Source: Actinomadura citrea | GTDB taxonomy: Bacteria; Actinomycetota; Actinomycetes; Streptosporangiales; Streptosporangiaceae | DNA length: 64,000 bases | Reading direction: 5' to 3' | Assembly: GCF_013409045.1 (NCBI RefSeq) | Contig: NZ_JACCBT010000001.1 | Location: 8,596,669 to 8,660,668 of the forward strand | Shown here: positions 32,379-40,733 of the stretch, in pieces | Numbering within the stretch: position 1 is the first letter of the stretch | Layout: each line of letters opens with the position of its first letter | Notes under the pieces: generated by a model | Seen by the model: only the letters and a program-made list of their open reading frames with translations | Database searches by the model: none | Told to the model about the DNA's origin: nothing | Position numbers and translations under genes: made by a program

Positions 32379-33374
32379 TCACCGGGCGAACAGCTCGTCC
32401 AGCGGACGGGTGCTGCCGATCAGGCCGGTGTCGACGGTGAGCTGGGCGAGCGGGGCGATCTCGGTTCGCCCGGCCTCCGGGTTCCAGCCGGGCAGGGTCA
32501 CCTTGTCGCTGAGCCCCGGGTCCAGCTTCAGATAGCCGTTCAGCGCGGCCCGCGCCTCGTCCGGGTGCTCCTGGGCGTACTGCAGGGACTCCTTCAGCGC
32601 GGCGGAGAACCGCTTCACGACGTCGGGGTTCTTGGCCGCGTACTGCTTGGAGGTGAACCAGCCGGCGAACGGCAGGTTCGCGCCCATCGCGGCGTAGCTG
32701 ACCGGCAGTGGCTTGGCGCCCTGCCCCTGGGCGATCGTGATGAACGGTTCGCTGAGCATCGCGGCGTCCACCTGGCCGGCCTTCAGGGCGGCGGGCATGT
32801 TGGGGATGGGCACCTCCACCAGGGTGACGTCGCTGGTCTTCAGCCCGTTCTTCTGCAGGACCGAGGCGACGGCGACCTCGTTGATGCCCTTCAGGGTGTT
32901 GATCGCGATCTTCTTGCCCTTCAGGTCGCCCACCTTGGCGATCCCGGGGTCCGCGGTCATCAGCTGCCCGGATCCGTCCTTCATCGCGTTCTCGGAGGCT
33001 CGGGCGCCGACGGAGACCATCGTCACCGGCACGCCCTTCTCGCGGGCGACGAGCAGGCTGACGAGGTTGGAGTAGCCGAACTGGAAGTCGCCGCTGACCA
33101 CGGCGGGGACGATGGCGGCGCCGCCCTGGGCGTCCTGCGTGGTGACCGTCAACTTGTGGCGGGCGAACACGCCCTTGCTGATCCCGAGCTTCACCGGGGC
33201 GATGTCGATGATGGGGATGACGCCGAGCTTCACCTTGGCCGCGCCGGAGGCGGAGACCTCACCGCCGGCGTCGGAGCCGCAGCCGGTGAGGGCCGCCAGC
33301 CCCAGCACGGCGGTGGCCGCGCCTGCGATGAGCGGTGTGAGGCGCCTGGGGCGGCCGCGATGGAAGAAGGACAT
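32379..33374 (-). CDS. ABC importer solute-binding lipoprotein, NMT1/SsuA-like
   Basis: 331 residues from ATG at 33374. Lipobox LTGC with Cys32. The mature protein has the NrtA/SsuA/THI5 features: 'PVKLGISKGVFARHKL', 'GGAAIVPAVVSGDFQFGYSN', 'VGDLKGKKIAIN' and 'NMPAALKAGQVDAAMLSEPF'. Such proteins bind small anions including aromatic carboxylates and sulfonates. The ligand is presumably the starting compound of the operon's catabolic pathway. Confidence 0.9.
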   Translation of the reverse strand: MSFFHRGRPRRLTPLIAGAATAVLGLAALTGCGSDAGGEVSASGAAKVKLGVIPIIDIAPVKLGISKGVFARHKLTVTTQDAQGGAAIVPAVVSGDFQFGYSNLVSLLVAREKGVPVTMVSVGARASENAMKDGSGQLMTADPGIAKVGDLKGKKIAINTLKGINEVAVASVLQKNGLKTSDVTLVEVPIPNMPAALKAGQVDAAMLSEPFITIAQGQGAKPLPVSYAAMGANLPFAGWFTSKQYAAKNPDVVKRFSAALKESLQYAQEHPDEARAALNGYLKLDPGLSDKVTLPGWNPEAGRTEIAPLAQLTVDTGLIGSTRPLDELFAR

Positions 33375-33415
33375 GTCGGTACTCCTGGGCGAAGGCGCGC
33401 TGGGCGCGGAGGGGC

Positions 33416-34201
33416 TTAGCGGGTTCCGGTGAGGGACAGGGCTCCGAGTGAGCCGAATGCCGCGGAGACGGTGCTGCCGGGGTGCAGGGGAACGGCGTCG
33501 GTGAGTCCGCCGGTGAGGATGATCCAGCCGGGTTCGATGGCCAGCCCCCGCTCGGCCAGCCCGTTGGCGGCGAGCGCGAGGGCGTTGGCCGGGTGCCCGA
33601 GGACGGCCGCGCCCGTCGCGGTGTCGACGGTGTCGCCGTCGACGCTCAGCCGGCAGGGCTCCTCCGCCAGGTCCAGGCCCTCGGGTGGGACGGCGTGGCC
33701 GGAGAGGACGAACCGGCAGGCGGAGGCATTGTCGGCCACCACGTCCGGCAGGGCGAAGTCGAAGTCGCGGTAGCGGCTGTCGATGACCTCGAACCCGGCG
33801 TGCACGCTCCGGACCGCGCTCATCGCCTGCTCGGCGGTCACGCCGGGGCCGCTCAGCCGCGCGCCCATGATGAAAACGATCTCGGGTTCGACGCGCGGGT
33901 GGATGAACTCCCCCACGGCCACCGGCTCGCCGGGCGCCAGGGTCATCGCGTCGGTGAGCCAGCCGGTCAGCGGGACGTCGACGCCCATCCGCCGCTGCTT
34001 GGCACGCGAGGTCAGGCCCAGCTTCACGCCGACGACGGTCTGCCCGCCGCTCGTCTTGCGGTCGAGCAGGGCGTCCTGGATCCGGTAGGCGGTGCCGAGG
34101 TCGAGGTCCGGCCACCCTTCGGTGATCTTGGCTCCGTCCTCGCGGCCGTGCTCGCGGCGCAGCAGTTCGCCGACGGTGGTGTCGATCGTCCACTCGGACA
34201 T
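33416..34201 (-). CDS. 4-oxalocrotonate decarboxylase / 2-hydroxypentadienoate hydratase family enzyme
   Basis: 261 residues. The family block 'VVGVKLGLTSRAKQRRMGVD' followed by 'GWLTDAMTLAPGE', the acid-metal segment 'VEPEIVFIMG' and 'HAGFEVIDSRYRDFDF' match XylI/DmpH-type decarboxylases slightly better than XylJ/MhpD hydratases, but the two are hard to separate by eye. First gene of the minus-strand operon; its promoter region is 34202-34380. With the tautomerase it would convert 4-oxalocrotonate to 2-hydroxypenta-2,4-dienoate. Confidence 0.85.
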   Translation of the reverse strand: MSEWTIDTTVGELLRREHGREDGAKITEGWPDLDLGTAYRIQDALLDRKTSGGQTVVGVKLGLTSRAKQRRMGVDVPLTGWLTDAMTLAPGEPVAVGEFIHPRVEPEIVFIMGARLSGPGVTAEQAMSAVRSVHAGFEVIDSRYRDFDFALPDVVADNASACRFVLSGHAVPPEGLDLAEEPCRLSVDGDTVDTATGAAVLGHPANALALAANGLAERGLAIEPGWIILTGGLTDAVPLHPGSTVSAAFGSLGALSLTGTR

Positions 34202-34333
34202 GGCGTGGTCCTTCTCTCGTGCAGAGCCAGGGCGGGCGTCCCCGGGCGGACGGCTCAGCCGGTCCCGGACACCACCGGTGCGATGACCTGCGGTGTCGAC
34301 GCGTCTCCGTGACGCATCAACCTAAAACACCTA

Positions 34334-34356
34334 ATGGATATATTCAATAGATCCAT
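34334..34356. promoter_or_regulatory. 23-bp near-perfect palindrome, candidate GntR operator of the ring-cleavage operon
   Basis: Outer arms ATGGAT (34334-34339) and ATCCAT (34351-34356), inner arms TATT/AATA around a single central C. 20 of 23 positions agree with the reverse complement. It lies in a short AT-rich patch (34315-34375) within otherwise GC-rich DNA, 133 bp before the operon's first start codon. This is the right place and form for the operon's own FCD-type regulator. I could not fix the exact -10/-35 boxes. Confidence 0.6.
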
Positions 34357-34430
34357 ACGATCTGTTCAAGATCTGGTGAGGCCGGAGCGCCGGCGGCCAG
34401 CGGGCGGGAAACGGGCGGGAAAGACGACGA

Positions 34431-34464
34431 CGCCCGCCCCGCGGCTCTTGCCGCGAGACGGGCG
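34431..34464 (-). terminator. Probable terminator of the secretion-locus minus-strand genes
   Basis: Two nested perfect arms: CGCCCG/CGGGCG outside and CGCGGC/GCCGCG inside around TCTT, 21 bp beyond the stop of the VirB4-like gene. On the minus strand it is followed by a modest T-rich tract (TCGTCGTCTTTCCC). Confidence 0.55.
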
Positions 34465-34484
34465 CCGGGGGGCGACCGTGCAGG

Positions 34485-36047
34485 TCAGATGGCTTCGGCC
34501 GGGGGCCTCGTGGTCGAGTTGGTCCAGCGCTTGTTGGTGTCGTTGACGCCCCGCTCGACGGAGGTGAGCTCCACCTTGAACGGGATGCCGGGGCGGCCGC
34601 CGACCTTGACCAGGAACCTGCCGCGTCCCGGGGGCTCGCTGTCCCGCTTGAGCTCGGGGTTCCAGGACGGCGGCGTCGACCAGTCGACGATCATGCGTTC
34701 CTCGATGGAGGACATCCGGACCACTTCGTTCACCATCGCCATCTCCGCCTGCGGGAGCCCGCCGCAGATCACCATGCCCGCGCGTTCGGCGAAGCCCTTG
34801 GCCTTGAGGCGGTCGGCGTGGTCGCTCAGCGAGAGCAGGTCGGCCATGGTGTGCGTGATCATCACCTGCCCCGTGCCGCGCTGCCGGTTGAGGCGGGTGA
34901 GGGCGTCGACCCGGTCCACCAGGCCGCGCCCGGAGCGCAGCACGCGCCACAACTCGTCGAGGACGACGAAGAAGTGCCGCTGCGGTTCGAGCCCCTCGTC
35001 GGCCAGCGCGTGCGCGGCCTCGATCGAGCCGAACCCGTCCGACCAGCACGCGAGCAGGACGGCGGCCTGCAACTCGGCGTCGGCGTCGTCGATCCCGCTG
35101 ATGTCGATGCAGACGCCGCCCGGATTGTCCAGCTCGATCGCGGTGGTGGTCTGGTGCGCGAACGTCTCGCCCATCGGACCGTCCAGGACCCCGAGCAGCG
35201 AGGCGTGCAGCGGGTCGACGGCCGCGCGGTACCGCGCCTCGTCCCCGCGCGCGAGGGTCACCGCGCGAAGGCGTTCCGGCCCGTCGTCGATCACCTTGAT
35301 GAGGTCGGGCAGGACGGGCACGCCGCGGTGGCGCTCGTCCAGCACCCGCAGGGCCGCGTTGAGCACGGTGCGCTCGGTGTCGGCGATCGGGCCGCCGCGC
35401 AGCAGCGTGAGCAGCGCGCTGACCATGTTCAGCCGGCGGCCGTGCGCGTCGGCGACCAGCTTGGTCCGCGCCGCCTCGGGGAGCCTGGCCGCCGCGCCCG
35501 CCGTCGCCCCGGGGTCGAGCACGTTCAGCGAGCCCAGCCCGCGGCCGAGCTTGATGATCTGCCCGCCCATCGCCCGGACCAGGTCGACGTAGTCGGGCTT
35601 CAGGTCGCCGAGCACCATGGGGAACACCCCCTGCCCGACCAGCCCCACCACCATCCTGCGGATCAGCGTCGACTTGCCCAGCCCCGGCTTGCCCAGCACC
35701 AGGGCCGACGGGTTGTGGATCAGGCTCGCCCGCTGGAACCACGAGATCGGATCGCAGCACAGCGCGGCGCCGGTGGTCAGCTCCCGGCCGAGCGGCACCC
35801 CCACCATCGGCGTTCCCGACCCGGCCCCGAACGGCCACAGCCCGCACACCTGGACCGTGGTACCGCGCCATTCCGACGGCATCTCCACGTAGGAGGCCCG
35901 GCCCCCGCCCCGGCGGGAGAACCCCCTGAATCCGGGTTTGGGCTCGGGCCTGCCCTTCTTCTTGTCCTTCTTCCCCTTCCCGCCGTCCTGTTCGGCGGCA
36001 GGCTCTCCGGCCGCCCCGCCGGGGACCGATTTCGCAGGACGCTTCAC
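34485..36047 (-). CDS. VirB4/TraC-like secretion ATPase
   Basis: 520 residues. After a Lys/Gly-rich start the ATPase core shows Walker A LGKPGLGKSTLIRR (about 118-126), a Walker B 'HFFVVLDELWRVLRSG' with the catalytic Glu intact, and the arginine/glutamine-bearing sensor 'GTGQVMITHTMADLLS'. Compared with full VirB4 (about 800 residues) the N-terminal half is missing. That part may be supplied by the SCO6880-like protein immediately upstream, whose gene overlaps it by ATGA. It should power assembly or transport of a T4SS-like machine at the inner face of the membrane. Confidence 0.85.
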   Translation of the reverse strand: MKRPAKSVPGGAAGEPAAEQDGGKGKKDKKKGRPEPKPGFRGFSRRGGGRASYVEMPSEWRGTTVQVCGLWPFGAGSGTPMVGVPLGRELTTGAALCCDPISWFQRASLIHNPSALVLGKPGLGKSTLIRRMVVGLVGQGVFPMVLGDLKPDYVDLVRAMGGQIIKLGRGLGSLNVLDPGATAGAAARLPEAARTKLVADAHGRRLNMVSALLTLLRGGPIADTERTVLNAALRVLDERHRGVPVLPDLIKVIDDGPERLRAVTLARGDEARYRAAVDPLHASLLGVLDGPMGETFAHQTTTAIELDNPGGVCIDISGIDDADAELQAAVLLACWSDGFGSIEAAHALADEGLEPQRHFFVVLDELWRVLRSGRGLVDRVDALTRLNRQRGTGQVMITHTMADLLSLSDHADRLKAKGFAERAGMVICGGLPQAEMAMVNEVVRMSSIEERMIVDWSTPPSWNPELKRDSEPPGRGRFLVKVGGRPGIPFKVELTSVERGVNDTNKRWTNSTTRPPAEAI

Positions 36048-37525
36048 AGGGATTCCCTCACCAGCGCCGGCACCTGAAGGTGGTCGGGAAGGACGATGCC
36101 CAGGGGAAGGGCGGCCGCGAACGCCGACGCCTGCGACCCGTACATCTGCCGCAACCGCAGCCGCGCGGGGCCCGTGAGCGTGTCGACGGCCGCCGCCGCG
36201 ACCGGAAGCTCCTCGGCCGAGCGGACGGTGGCGGTGACGAGGACGGTGAACCGGATCACCCCCGCTCCCCTGGCCTCCTCCAGAGCCGACTGGTCGCTCT
36301 TGATGACGTCGATCTCGTTCCGGGCGGCGCTGGCGGCGCCGTCGAGGCGGAAGCGCGAGTCCCGCCGGTCCCGTTCCACGATCCGGGCCGCAGAGGCCGG
36401 ATCATGCGGCCGGTAGAGGAAGGTGACGCGCTTGCGGGCGATGTCGTGGTGCGGGGCCACCAGCCCGGTCATCACGTTGGACAGCACCTCGCCTCGCGGC
36501 GCCTCCGACATGCCCCAGGTGATGGAGCAGCCGCTGTCGTGGACGTAGTGGTCCCAGGACTCCTGAGCCGCGACCGGCCCGGCGTCCTCCCAGCTCGTCT
36601 CCTGGTCCTCGGCGGCCTCCAGGACCGTCTGCGCGTCCGGGTCGTAGGCGATCCGCACGGCGCGGGCGAGTTCCTTCGCGGTCAGCGCGCGAGCGGACCC
36701 GGCGCCGGTCATCGACAACCCGGAGACCAGCCCGGGGATGCGCATCCCGATCTCCCGCACCATGGCGTCCTGGTCACGGCGCTTGCCTCCGAGCTGCGGC
36801 AGGGCGGCGTAGGTGACCGCGATGCGGGTGGAGACCCGCGCGCTGCCCACCGGGTAGTTCCAGACGATCTCGTCCAGAGCCTGCCGCGCCAGCTCGGGCG
36901 CGTTCGGGTCGGTGTTGGCGTAGATCTCCTCCCGGAGGCGGGTTCCGGTGTCGGGGGCCGTCTCGATGGTCACGCTCGCGGCGACCAGCCCCGGTTCGTA
37001 GCTCAGCGAGGCCATCCACTGCCCCCAGTGGGAGACCCACGTGTCGATCTGGCTCTGGTCGACCAGCGCCGCGCCCTCGGCATTGCACTCGAACACCACG
37101 GTGTAGTGCTTCGTCGACGGGATCACGACCAGGGCGAACGGGCGCCCGTAGGAGTCGCGTCCCTCCACCAGCCGGGACTGGGCGAGCAGCCCCGGAAGCC
37201 GGCACGAGCCGTGCGAGACCACGCTCAACGGTCCCGAACGGTAGAGGTGCCACCCCTGGGCGCGCCCCGACCACCAGGTCAGCCGTGCCGTGAGCGACTG
37301 GAGGGCGGTCCGCCCGTGCGCGTCCTGGATGACCAGCGGCAGCATGACCAGCCCCAGCACCACGGCGCCGGCCAGGCTCACCACCAGCGACACCGTCGCG
37401 ATCAGGGTGATGAGGATCAGCCCGACCATGAGGATCAGCGTCCCGGCCAGCCCCAGCCGCCCGATTCCGGGGGACACCGGCTTCCGCCAGTTCCCGTACG
37501 TGGGTTCACGATAGTCGGACGTCAC
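36044..37525 (-). CDS. SCO6880-like membrane-anchored T4SS component
   Basis: 493 residues. Two adjacent membrane helices near residues 25-70 (LAGTLILMVGLILITLI and AGAVVLGLVMLPLVI), then a long soluble region ending VLPDHLQVPALVRESL. It lacks a P-loop. In actinobacterial conjugation-like loci a protein of this type regularly precedes the VirB4-like ATPase and resembles the PrgI + VirB4 N-terminal part, which fits the truncated ATPase next door. Function beyond this is unknown. Confidence 0.75.
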   Translation of the reverse strand: MTSDYREPTYGNWRKPVSPGIGRLGLAGTLILMVGLILITLIATVSLVVSLAGAVVLGLVMLPLVIQDAHGRTALQSLTARLTWWSGRAQGWHLYRSGPLSVVSHGSCRLPGLLAQSRLVEGRDSYGRPFALVVIPSTKHYTVVFECNAEGAALVDQSQIDTWVSHWGQWMASLSYEPGLVAASVTIETAPDTGTRLREEIYANTDPNAPELARQALDEIVWNYPVGSARVSTRIAVTYAALPQLGGKRRDQDAMVREIGMRIPGLVSGLSMTGAGSARALTAKELARAVRIAYDPDAQTVLEAAEDQETSWEDAGPVAAQESWDHYVHDSGCSITWGMSEAPRGEVLSNVMTGLVAPHHDIARKRVTFLYRPHDPASAARIVERDRRDSRFRLDGAASAARNEIDVIKSDQSALEEARGAGVIRFTVLVTATVRSAEELPVAAAAVDTLTGPARLRLRQMYGSQASAFAAALPLGIVLPDHLQVPALVRESL

Positions 37526-37549
37526 GCCGCCCCCACCTCATTCCTCGGC

Positions 37550-39004
37550 CTAGGCACTGCCACTTGGACCACCCGTGTTTCCGCTGCTGCCGCCCGGGCC
37601 ACCGCCCCCGGAAGGAGGAGTGCGCCCGGTGCTTCCGCCTGGGGAGGAGCCAGTATCGGGGGGCCGGTAGCTGGGAACCTCGCTGCCGCTGCCCCCGATA
37701 GAGGAGAAGTCAGGCGCGGGAACCTCGTAAGCGGGAACCTCGTACGCGGGAACGCCGGAAGAAGGGTCGGCCCCCGAGGGGCCCTGCGATCCTCGGCCGT
37801 CGCCCGAACCGCTGTCCGTACCGCTGCCCGAACCACCGCTCGGCCCACCGGTCGGTCCGCCGGTCGGTCCGCCGCCCGGTCCGCCGCTCGGTCCGCCGCC
37901 CGAACCACCGCTCGGTCCGCCGCCCGGTCCGCCCGGTCCTGTGGTCGGCCTGGGAGTCGGTGTGCCACCGCCCGTGCCACCGCCCGTGCCGCTACCCGAG
38001 CCGCCGCCTGAGCCGCCGCCGCCTCTACCACCCCAACCCCATCCACCCCAACCTCCACCCGGTCGGGTGCTCCGCACGGGAGTCGACGCGCTGCCACTGC
38101 CGCCGCCGCCCCCCATCAGGCCCGTGAAGAGACCGGACGCCCGATTGCGCATGGTCATCGCGGTACCGCCGTACGTGAAGTGGCCGACCTGACGGATGCC
38201 GAAGAAGCTGAGGCCTTCCGTGGCCGCGGGCATCACGGCGCGCATGGTCGCCGGCAGGGCGAACACCGAGCCGGCGGCCAGGGCCAGGCCGAAAAGGCGG
38301 TCGGCCTCGTACTCGGACGCCATCAGCTTCAGGGCCCCGCCGTCGATCACCGCGATGACCGGCTTGACCGCGGTGAAGGCGACCAGCAGGCCGACGCACT
38401 GCCTGTAGGCGGCGTTTCCATAGGCGCTGAACCTGGCCGCGGCGAGGGTCGGGAGAATCCCGACCAGGATGATCAGGGCGCCGCTCCGGAAGAGCATCAG
38501 CACGAACTGGATAGCCGACGACAGCGCCGCGGCGAGGGCGAAGAAGGCGAGAATGAACGACGTGTCGCCCTCGTCGCCCCCGAGTAGGTCGAGGCCGTTC
38601 TTCCAGTTCTCTATCCAGGCGTCGTCCTTCGGCCCCATGCCCTCGATGATCCAGTGGGAGAACCTGTCCCCGGCGATGTTCGCCAGATTCACCAGCGTGG
38701 CCAGCGTCAGGATGATGACGGCCAGTTCGAAGAACTGGGTCATCGCCTGCCGGAAGGGTTCGCCCTTGCGTTGGATCGCGATCCGGAAGGCCGCGACGAG
38801 GAAACCGGCGAACGCCATCGCGGCGGTCAGCCAGTTGGTGTACTCGCGGAGCATGTAGAGAACTCCGCCTCTTTCCCCGCCCAGGTTCACGCTGTAGGCG
38901 CTGTCGCTCATCCACCAGGTGAGGAACGTCTGAAAACTCGACAGCGCCCAGTCCAGCAGTTTGTTGACGAGCCACGCCCATGCCTCGTTGAGGAGGTCAT
39001 CCAT
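37550..39004 (-). CDS. VirB6/TrbL-like polytopic membrane protein with Gly/Pro/Ser-rich tail
   Basis: 484 residues from the ATG at 39004, chosen because AGGTGG precedes it by 6 nt; an in-frame ATG 11 codons upstream has no such site. The first ~265 residues hold about six membrane helices (for example AFAGFLVAAFRIAI and FELAVIILTLATLVNLA). The remaining ~200 are low-complexity Gly/Ser/Pro with a duplicated VPAYE motif, a flexible extension likely exposed to the other side. Matches the inner-membrane channel component of T4SS. Confidence 0.8.
   Translation of the reverse strand: MDDLLNEAWAWLVNKLLDWALSSFQTFLTWWMSDSAYSVNLGGERGGVLYMLREYTNWLTAAMAFAGFLVAAFRIAIQRKGEPFRQAMTQFFELAVIILTLATLVNLANIAGDRFSHWIIEGMGPKDDAWIENWKNGLDLLGGDEGDTSFILAFFALAAALSSAIQFVLMLFRSGALIILVGILPTLAAARFSAYGNAAYRQCVGLLVAFTAVKPVIAVIDGGALKLMASEYEADRLFGLALAAGSVFALPATMRAVMPAATEGLSFFGIRQVGHFTYGGTAMTMRNRASGLFTGLMGGGGGSGSASTPVRSTRPGGGWGGWGWGGRGGGGSGGGSGSGTGGGTGGGTPTPRPTTGPGGPGGGPSGGSGGGPSGGPGGGPTGGPTGGPSGGSGSGTDSGSGDGRGSQGPSGADPSSGVPAYEVPAYEVPAPDFSSIGGSGSEVPSYRPPDTGSSPGGSTGRTPPSGGGGPGGSSGNTGGPSGSA
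37832..37940. repeat. 12-bp-type coding repeat in the VirB6-like tail
   Basis: About eight imperfect copies of a GGTCCGCCGCCC-like unit coding GGPSGG/GGPTGG on the minus strand. A slippage-prone coding repeat, so length probably varies between strains. Confidence 0.7.
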
Positions 39005-39073
39005 CAGTGACCACCTGGACGGACGGAGCGGGAACAACGAAGTCGATCAACTCGCGCACGATGGGCTTTCTTC

Positions 39074-40174
39074 TCAGAAGGGATCGAGCAGAAGGCTGAC
39101 GAAGGCGATGGCCAGTCCTGAGCCCGCCATGACGCATGCGACCATCACCCATCCCAGGCCGACCGCATGCGCTCCGAACTCGCCCCGCTTGTGCTTGAGC
39201 CCCATAGTGCCGCCGACGAGTATGAAGCCCAGCACGCAGGCCGCCAGGGCGGTCCAGAGCAACCAGCGGAGCATGGGCTCCACCGGTTCGGTGACCGCGC
39301 CCACTCCCTTCGCGTGACCGCGCGGCAGCGAGGCGTCGGGTCTGGCGTGGATATCCGGCTTTCTTCCGGTGGGAGGCTTGAGTACGGTCGTCTTCTTGTC
39401 AGAGTGGTCTTCTTTGCACTGCTTCGGGAACATCCCGCTGCTGTGCTGCCACTGATCGCAGTACTCATCCACTCCCCCCACGCAGTCGATCTTCTCCTGA
39501 TCGGTCTTCAGGTCCCAGCAGGAGTCGTTCTTCTTGTCTTCCTTCGGCCACTGGGCGCTGTTACTGGTGTTGCAGTAGCCGTCCGGGTCCGAATCGCTCC
39601 GGCGAAGGCAGACCTTGAACTGGTACTTCGAACCCGTGGTCCGCTTGTAGTCGGGAATCTCGATCTCGTCGCACTTGCCTTTTCCGGCCCCCCGCACGCT
39701 GGCCACCTCTTGCCCGTCGACGATGGCATAGCCGCGCGCGAGGTGACCGTCGTTGTTGTGGTCGCACACCCTGATCCGACCGGTCGCGGGGTCGAACTGG
39801 AGCTTGCCGCCCGGGTCGGTGTCGATGGTCTCGATGTCCTCCGTCTTGCCCCAGTCGACGGGTTCCGCCAGTGCCGCGAGGCCGACGCTCCCCACCCGGC
39901 CCGGCGCCCGAGCGGCCGGGAGGGCCTCGACCGCGAGCCGCGCCGGGCCGGCGGCGAGTGGATCCGCCGGTTGAGAGCGTTCCAGGGCCTCCGCCCCGCG
40001 CTGCCCGCTCAGGACGACCTCGGGCACGGGAGCGGGAAGAAGGCTGATCACGAGCAGGACGGCGCCCAGCGCGAGGAGCGCGGCGGACAGGACGGACCCG
40101 CGTCCTGGCGCGGGCACCCGGCTCCCGCGGCCCCTGACGCCCGCTGCGCGGTGATGTCGGGGCGCGGGCATCAA
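39074..40174 (-). CDS. Secreted/membrane protein with C-terminal pilin-like membrane hairpin
   Basis: 366 residues. One helix near residues 30-50 (ALLALGAVLLVISLLPAPVP), a Cys-containing extracytoplasmic middle (residues 60-290, ten or so Cys, acidic and basic patches, e.g. 'DLKTDQEKIDCVGGVDEYC') and two C-terminal helices. The C-terminal ~75 residues (LLWTALAACVLGFILVGGTMGLKHKRGEFGAH region) resemble the whole hairpin of the 102-residue protein encoded next, including a [LI][QK]H[KR][RK]GE loop. A fusion of an extracellular domain to a pilin-like module. Confidence 0.7.
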   Translation of the reverse strand: MMPAPRHHRAAGVRGRGSRVPAPGRGSVLSAALLALGAVLLVISLLPAPVPEVVLSGQRGAEALERSQPADPLAAGPARLAVEALPAARAPGRVGSVGLAALAEPVDWGKTEDIETIDTDPGGKLQFDPATGRIRVCDHNNDGHLARGYAIVDGQEVASVRGAGKGKCDEIEIPDYKRTTGSKYQFKVCLRRSDSDPDGYCNTSNSAQWPKEDKKNDSCWDLKTDQEKIDCVGGVDEYCDQWQHSSGMFPKQCKEDHSDKKTTVLKPPTGRKPDIHARPDASLPRGHAKGVGAVTEPVEPMLRWLLWTALAACVLGFILVGGTMGLKHKRGEFGAHAVGLGWVMVACVMAGSGLAIAFVSLLLDPF

Positions 40175-40479
40175 CTGGCGAGATTCTTGACGATCACTCC
40201 CGCGCTCACGATGAGCAGGCAGCCGAATCCGACGATGAACATGCTCCCGATGTGATTGCCCCCCTCACCCTTCCTGTGCTGGATCCCCATCCGGGCGCCG
40301 ATGATGACGAAACCCGCGACGCAGGCCAGCAGGCCGCCCCAGGCCGCCCAGCCGAGCAGCTTTTCGATCTTTTTTGCGAACGGCGGTGCCTCGCCCTGAC
40401 CGGGATTCGGGATGTCCCTGGCAAGGGCTGCCGCATGGTCGAGCAGGTGGGCCGTCCACGTGATCGTCGCGTCGAGCAT
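40171..40479 (-). CDS. Small two-helix membrane protein, VirB2/TrbC-like
   Basis: 102 residues. A short N-terminal part, then two membrane helices (WAAWGGLLACVAGFVIIGARM and MFIVGFGCLLIVSAGVIV) joined by a basic loop 'IQHRKGEGGNH'. Size, topology and position beside VirB6/VirB4-like genes fit the pilin-type subunit of actinobacterial T4SS-like loci. The same hairpin ends the next protein, whose gene overlaps by ATGA. Confidence 0.7.
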   Translation of the reverse strand: MLDATITWTAHLLDHAAALARDIPNPGQGEAPPFAKKIEKLLGWAAWGGLLACVAGFVIIGARMGIQHRKGEGGNHIGSMFIVGFGCLLIVSAGVIVKNLAS

Positions 40480-40596
40480 GCGCGTCCTCCGAGATGATGC
40501 GATCGAGGTCCTGACCGGCCATGCGCGGGCGGTAGGCGACTTGGCCGGAGCCCGCCGCCGCGCGCCGCGGCGCGCCGCCGCCCGCGTGATCGACAG

Positions 40597-40614
40597 GCCC
40601 CTTCCGAAAGGGGC
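40597..40614. promoter_or_regulatory. Perfect 7-bp hairpin upstream of the 40171-40479 gene
   Basis: GCCCCTT CCGA AAGGGGC in the 254-bp gap between the small membrane protein and the P-loop protein gene, on the minus-strand transcript. No T-tract follows. It could be an attenuator or an operator. Otherwise this gap shows no gene. Confidence 0.35.
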
Positions 40615-40733
40615 GGACGCCGGTCAGGACTGGGCCGGCGAGGCACCTTCCGAGCACGGTTCTGTACTTGTACTGGACGGTCCTGAGGCCGAAGTGATCG
40701 TCAAGCGCCCGGAAGGCGGCAACTCTGGCACGA

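Noticed and set aside
37700..37940. Repeats suggestive of a CRISPR-like or regulatory array
   Set aside because: They are in-frame coding repeats of a Gly/Pro-rich tail, with no unique spacers.
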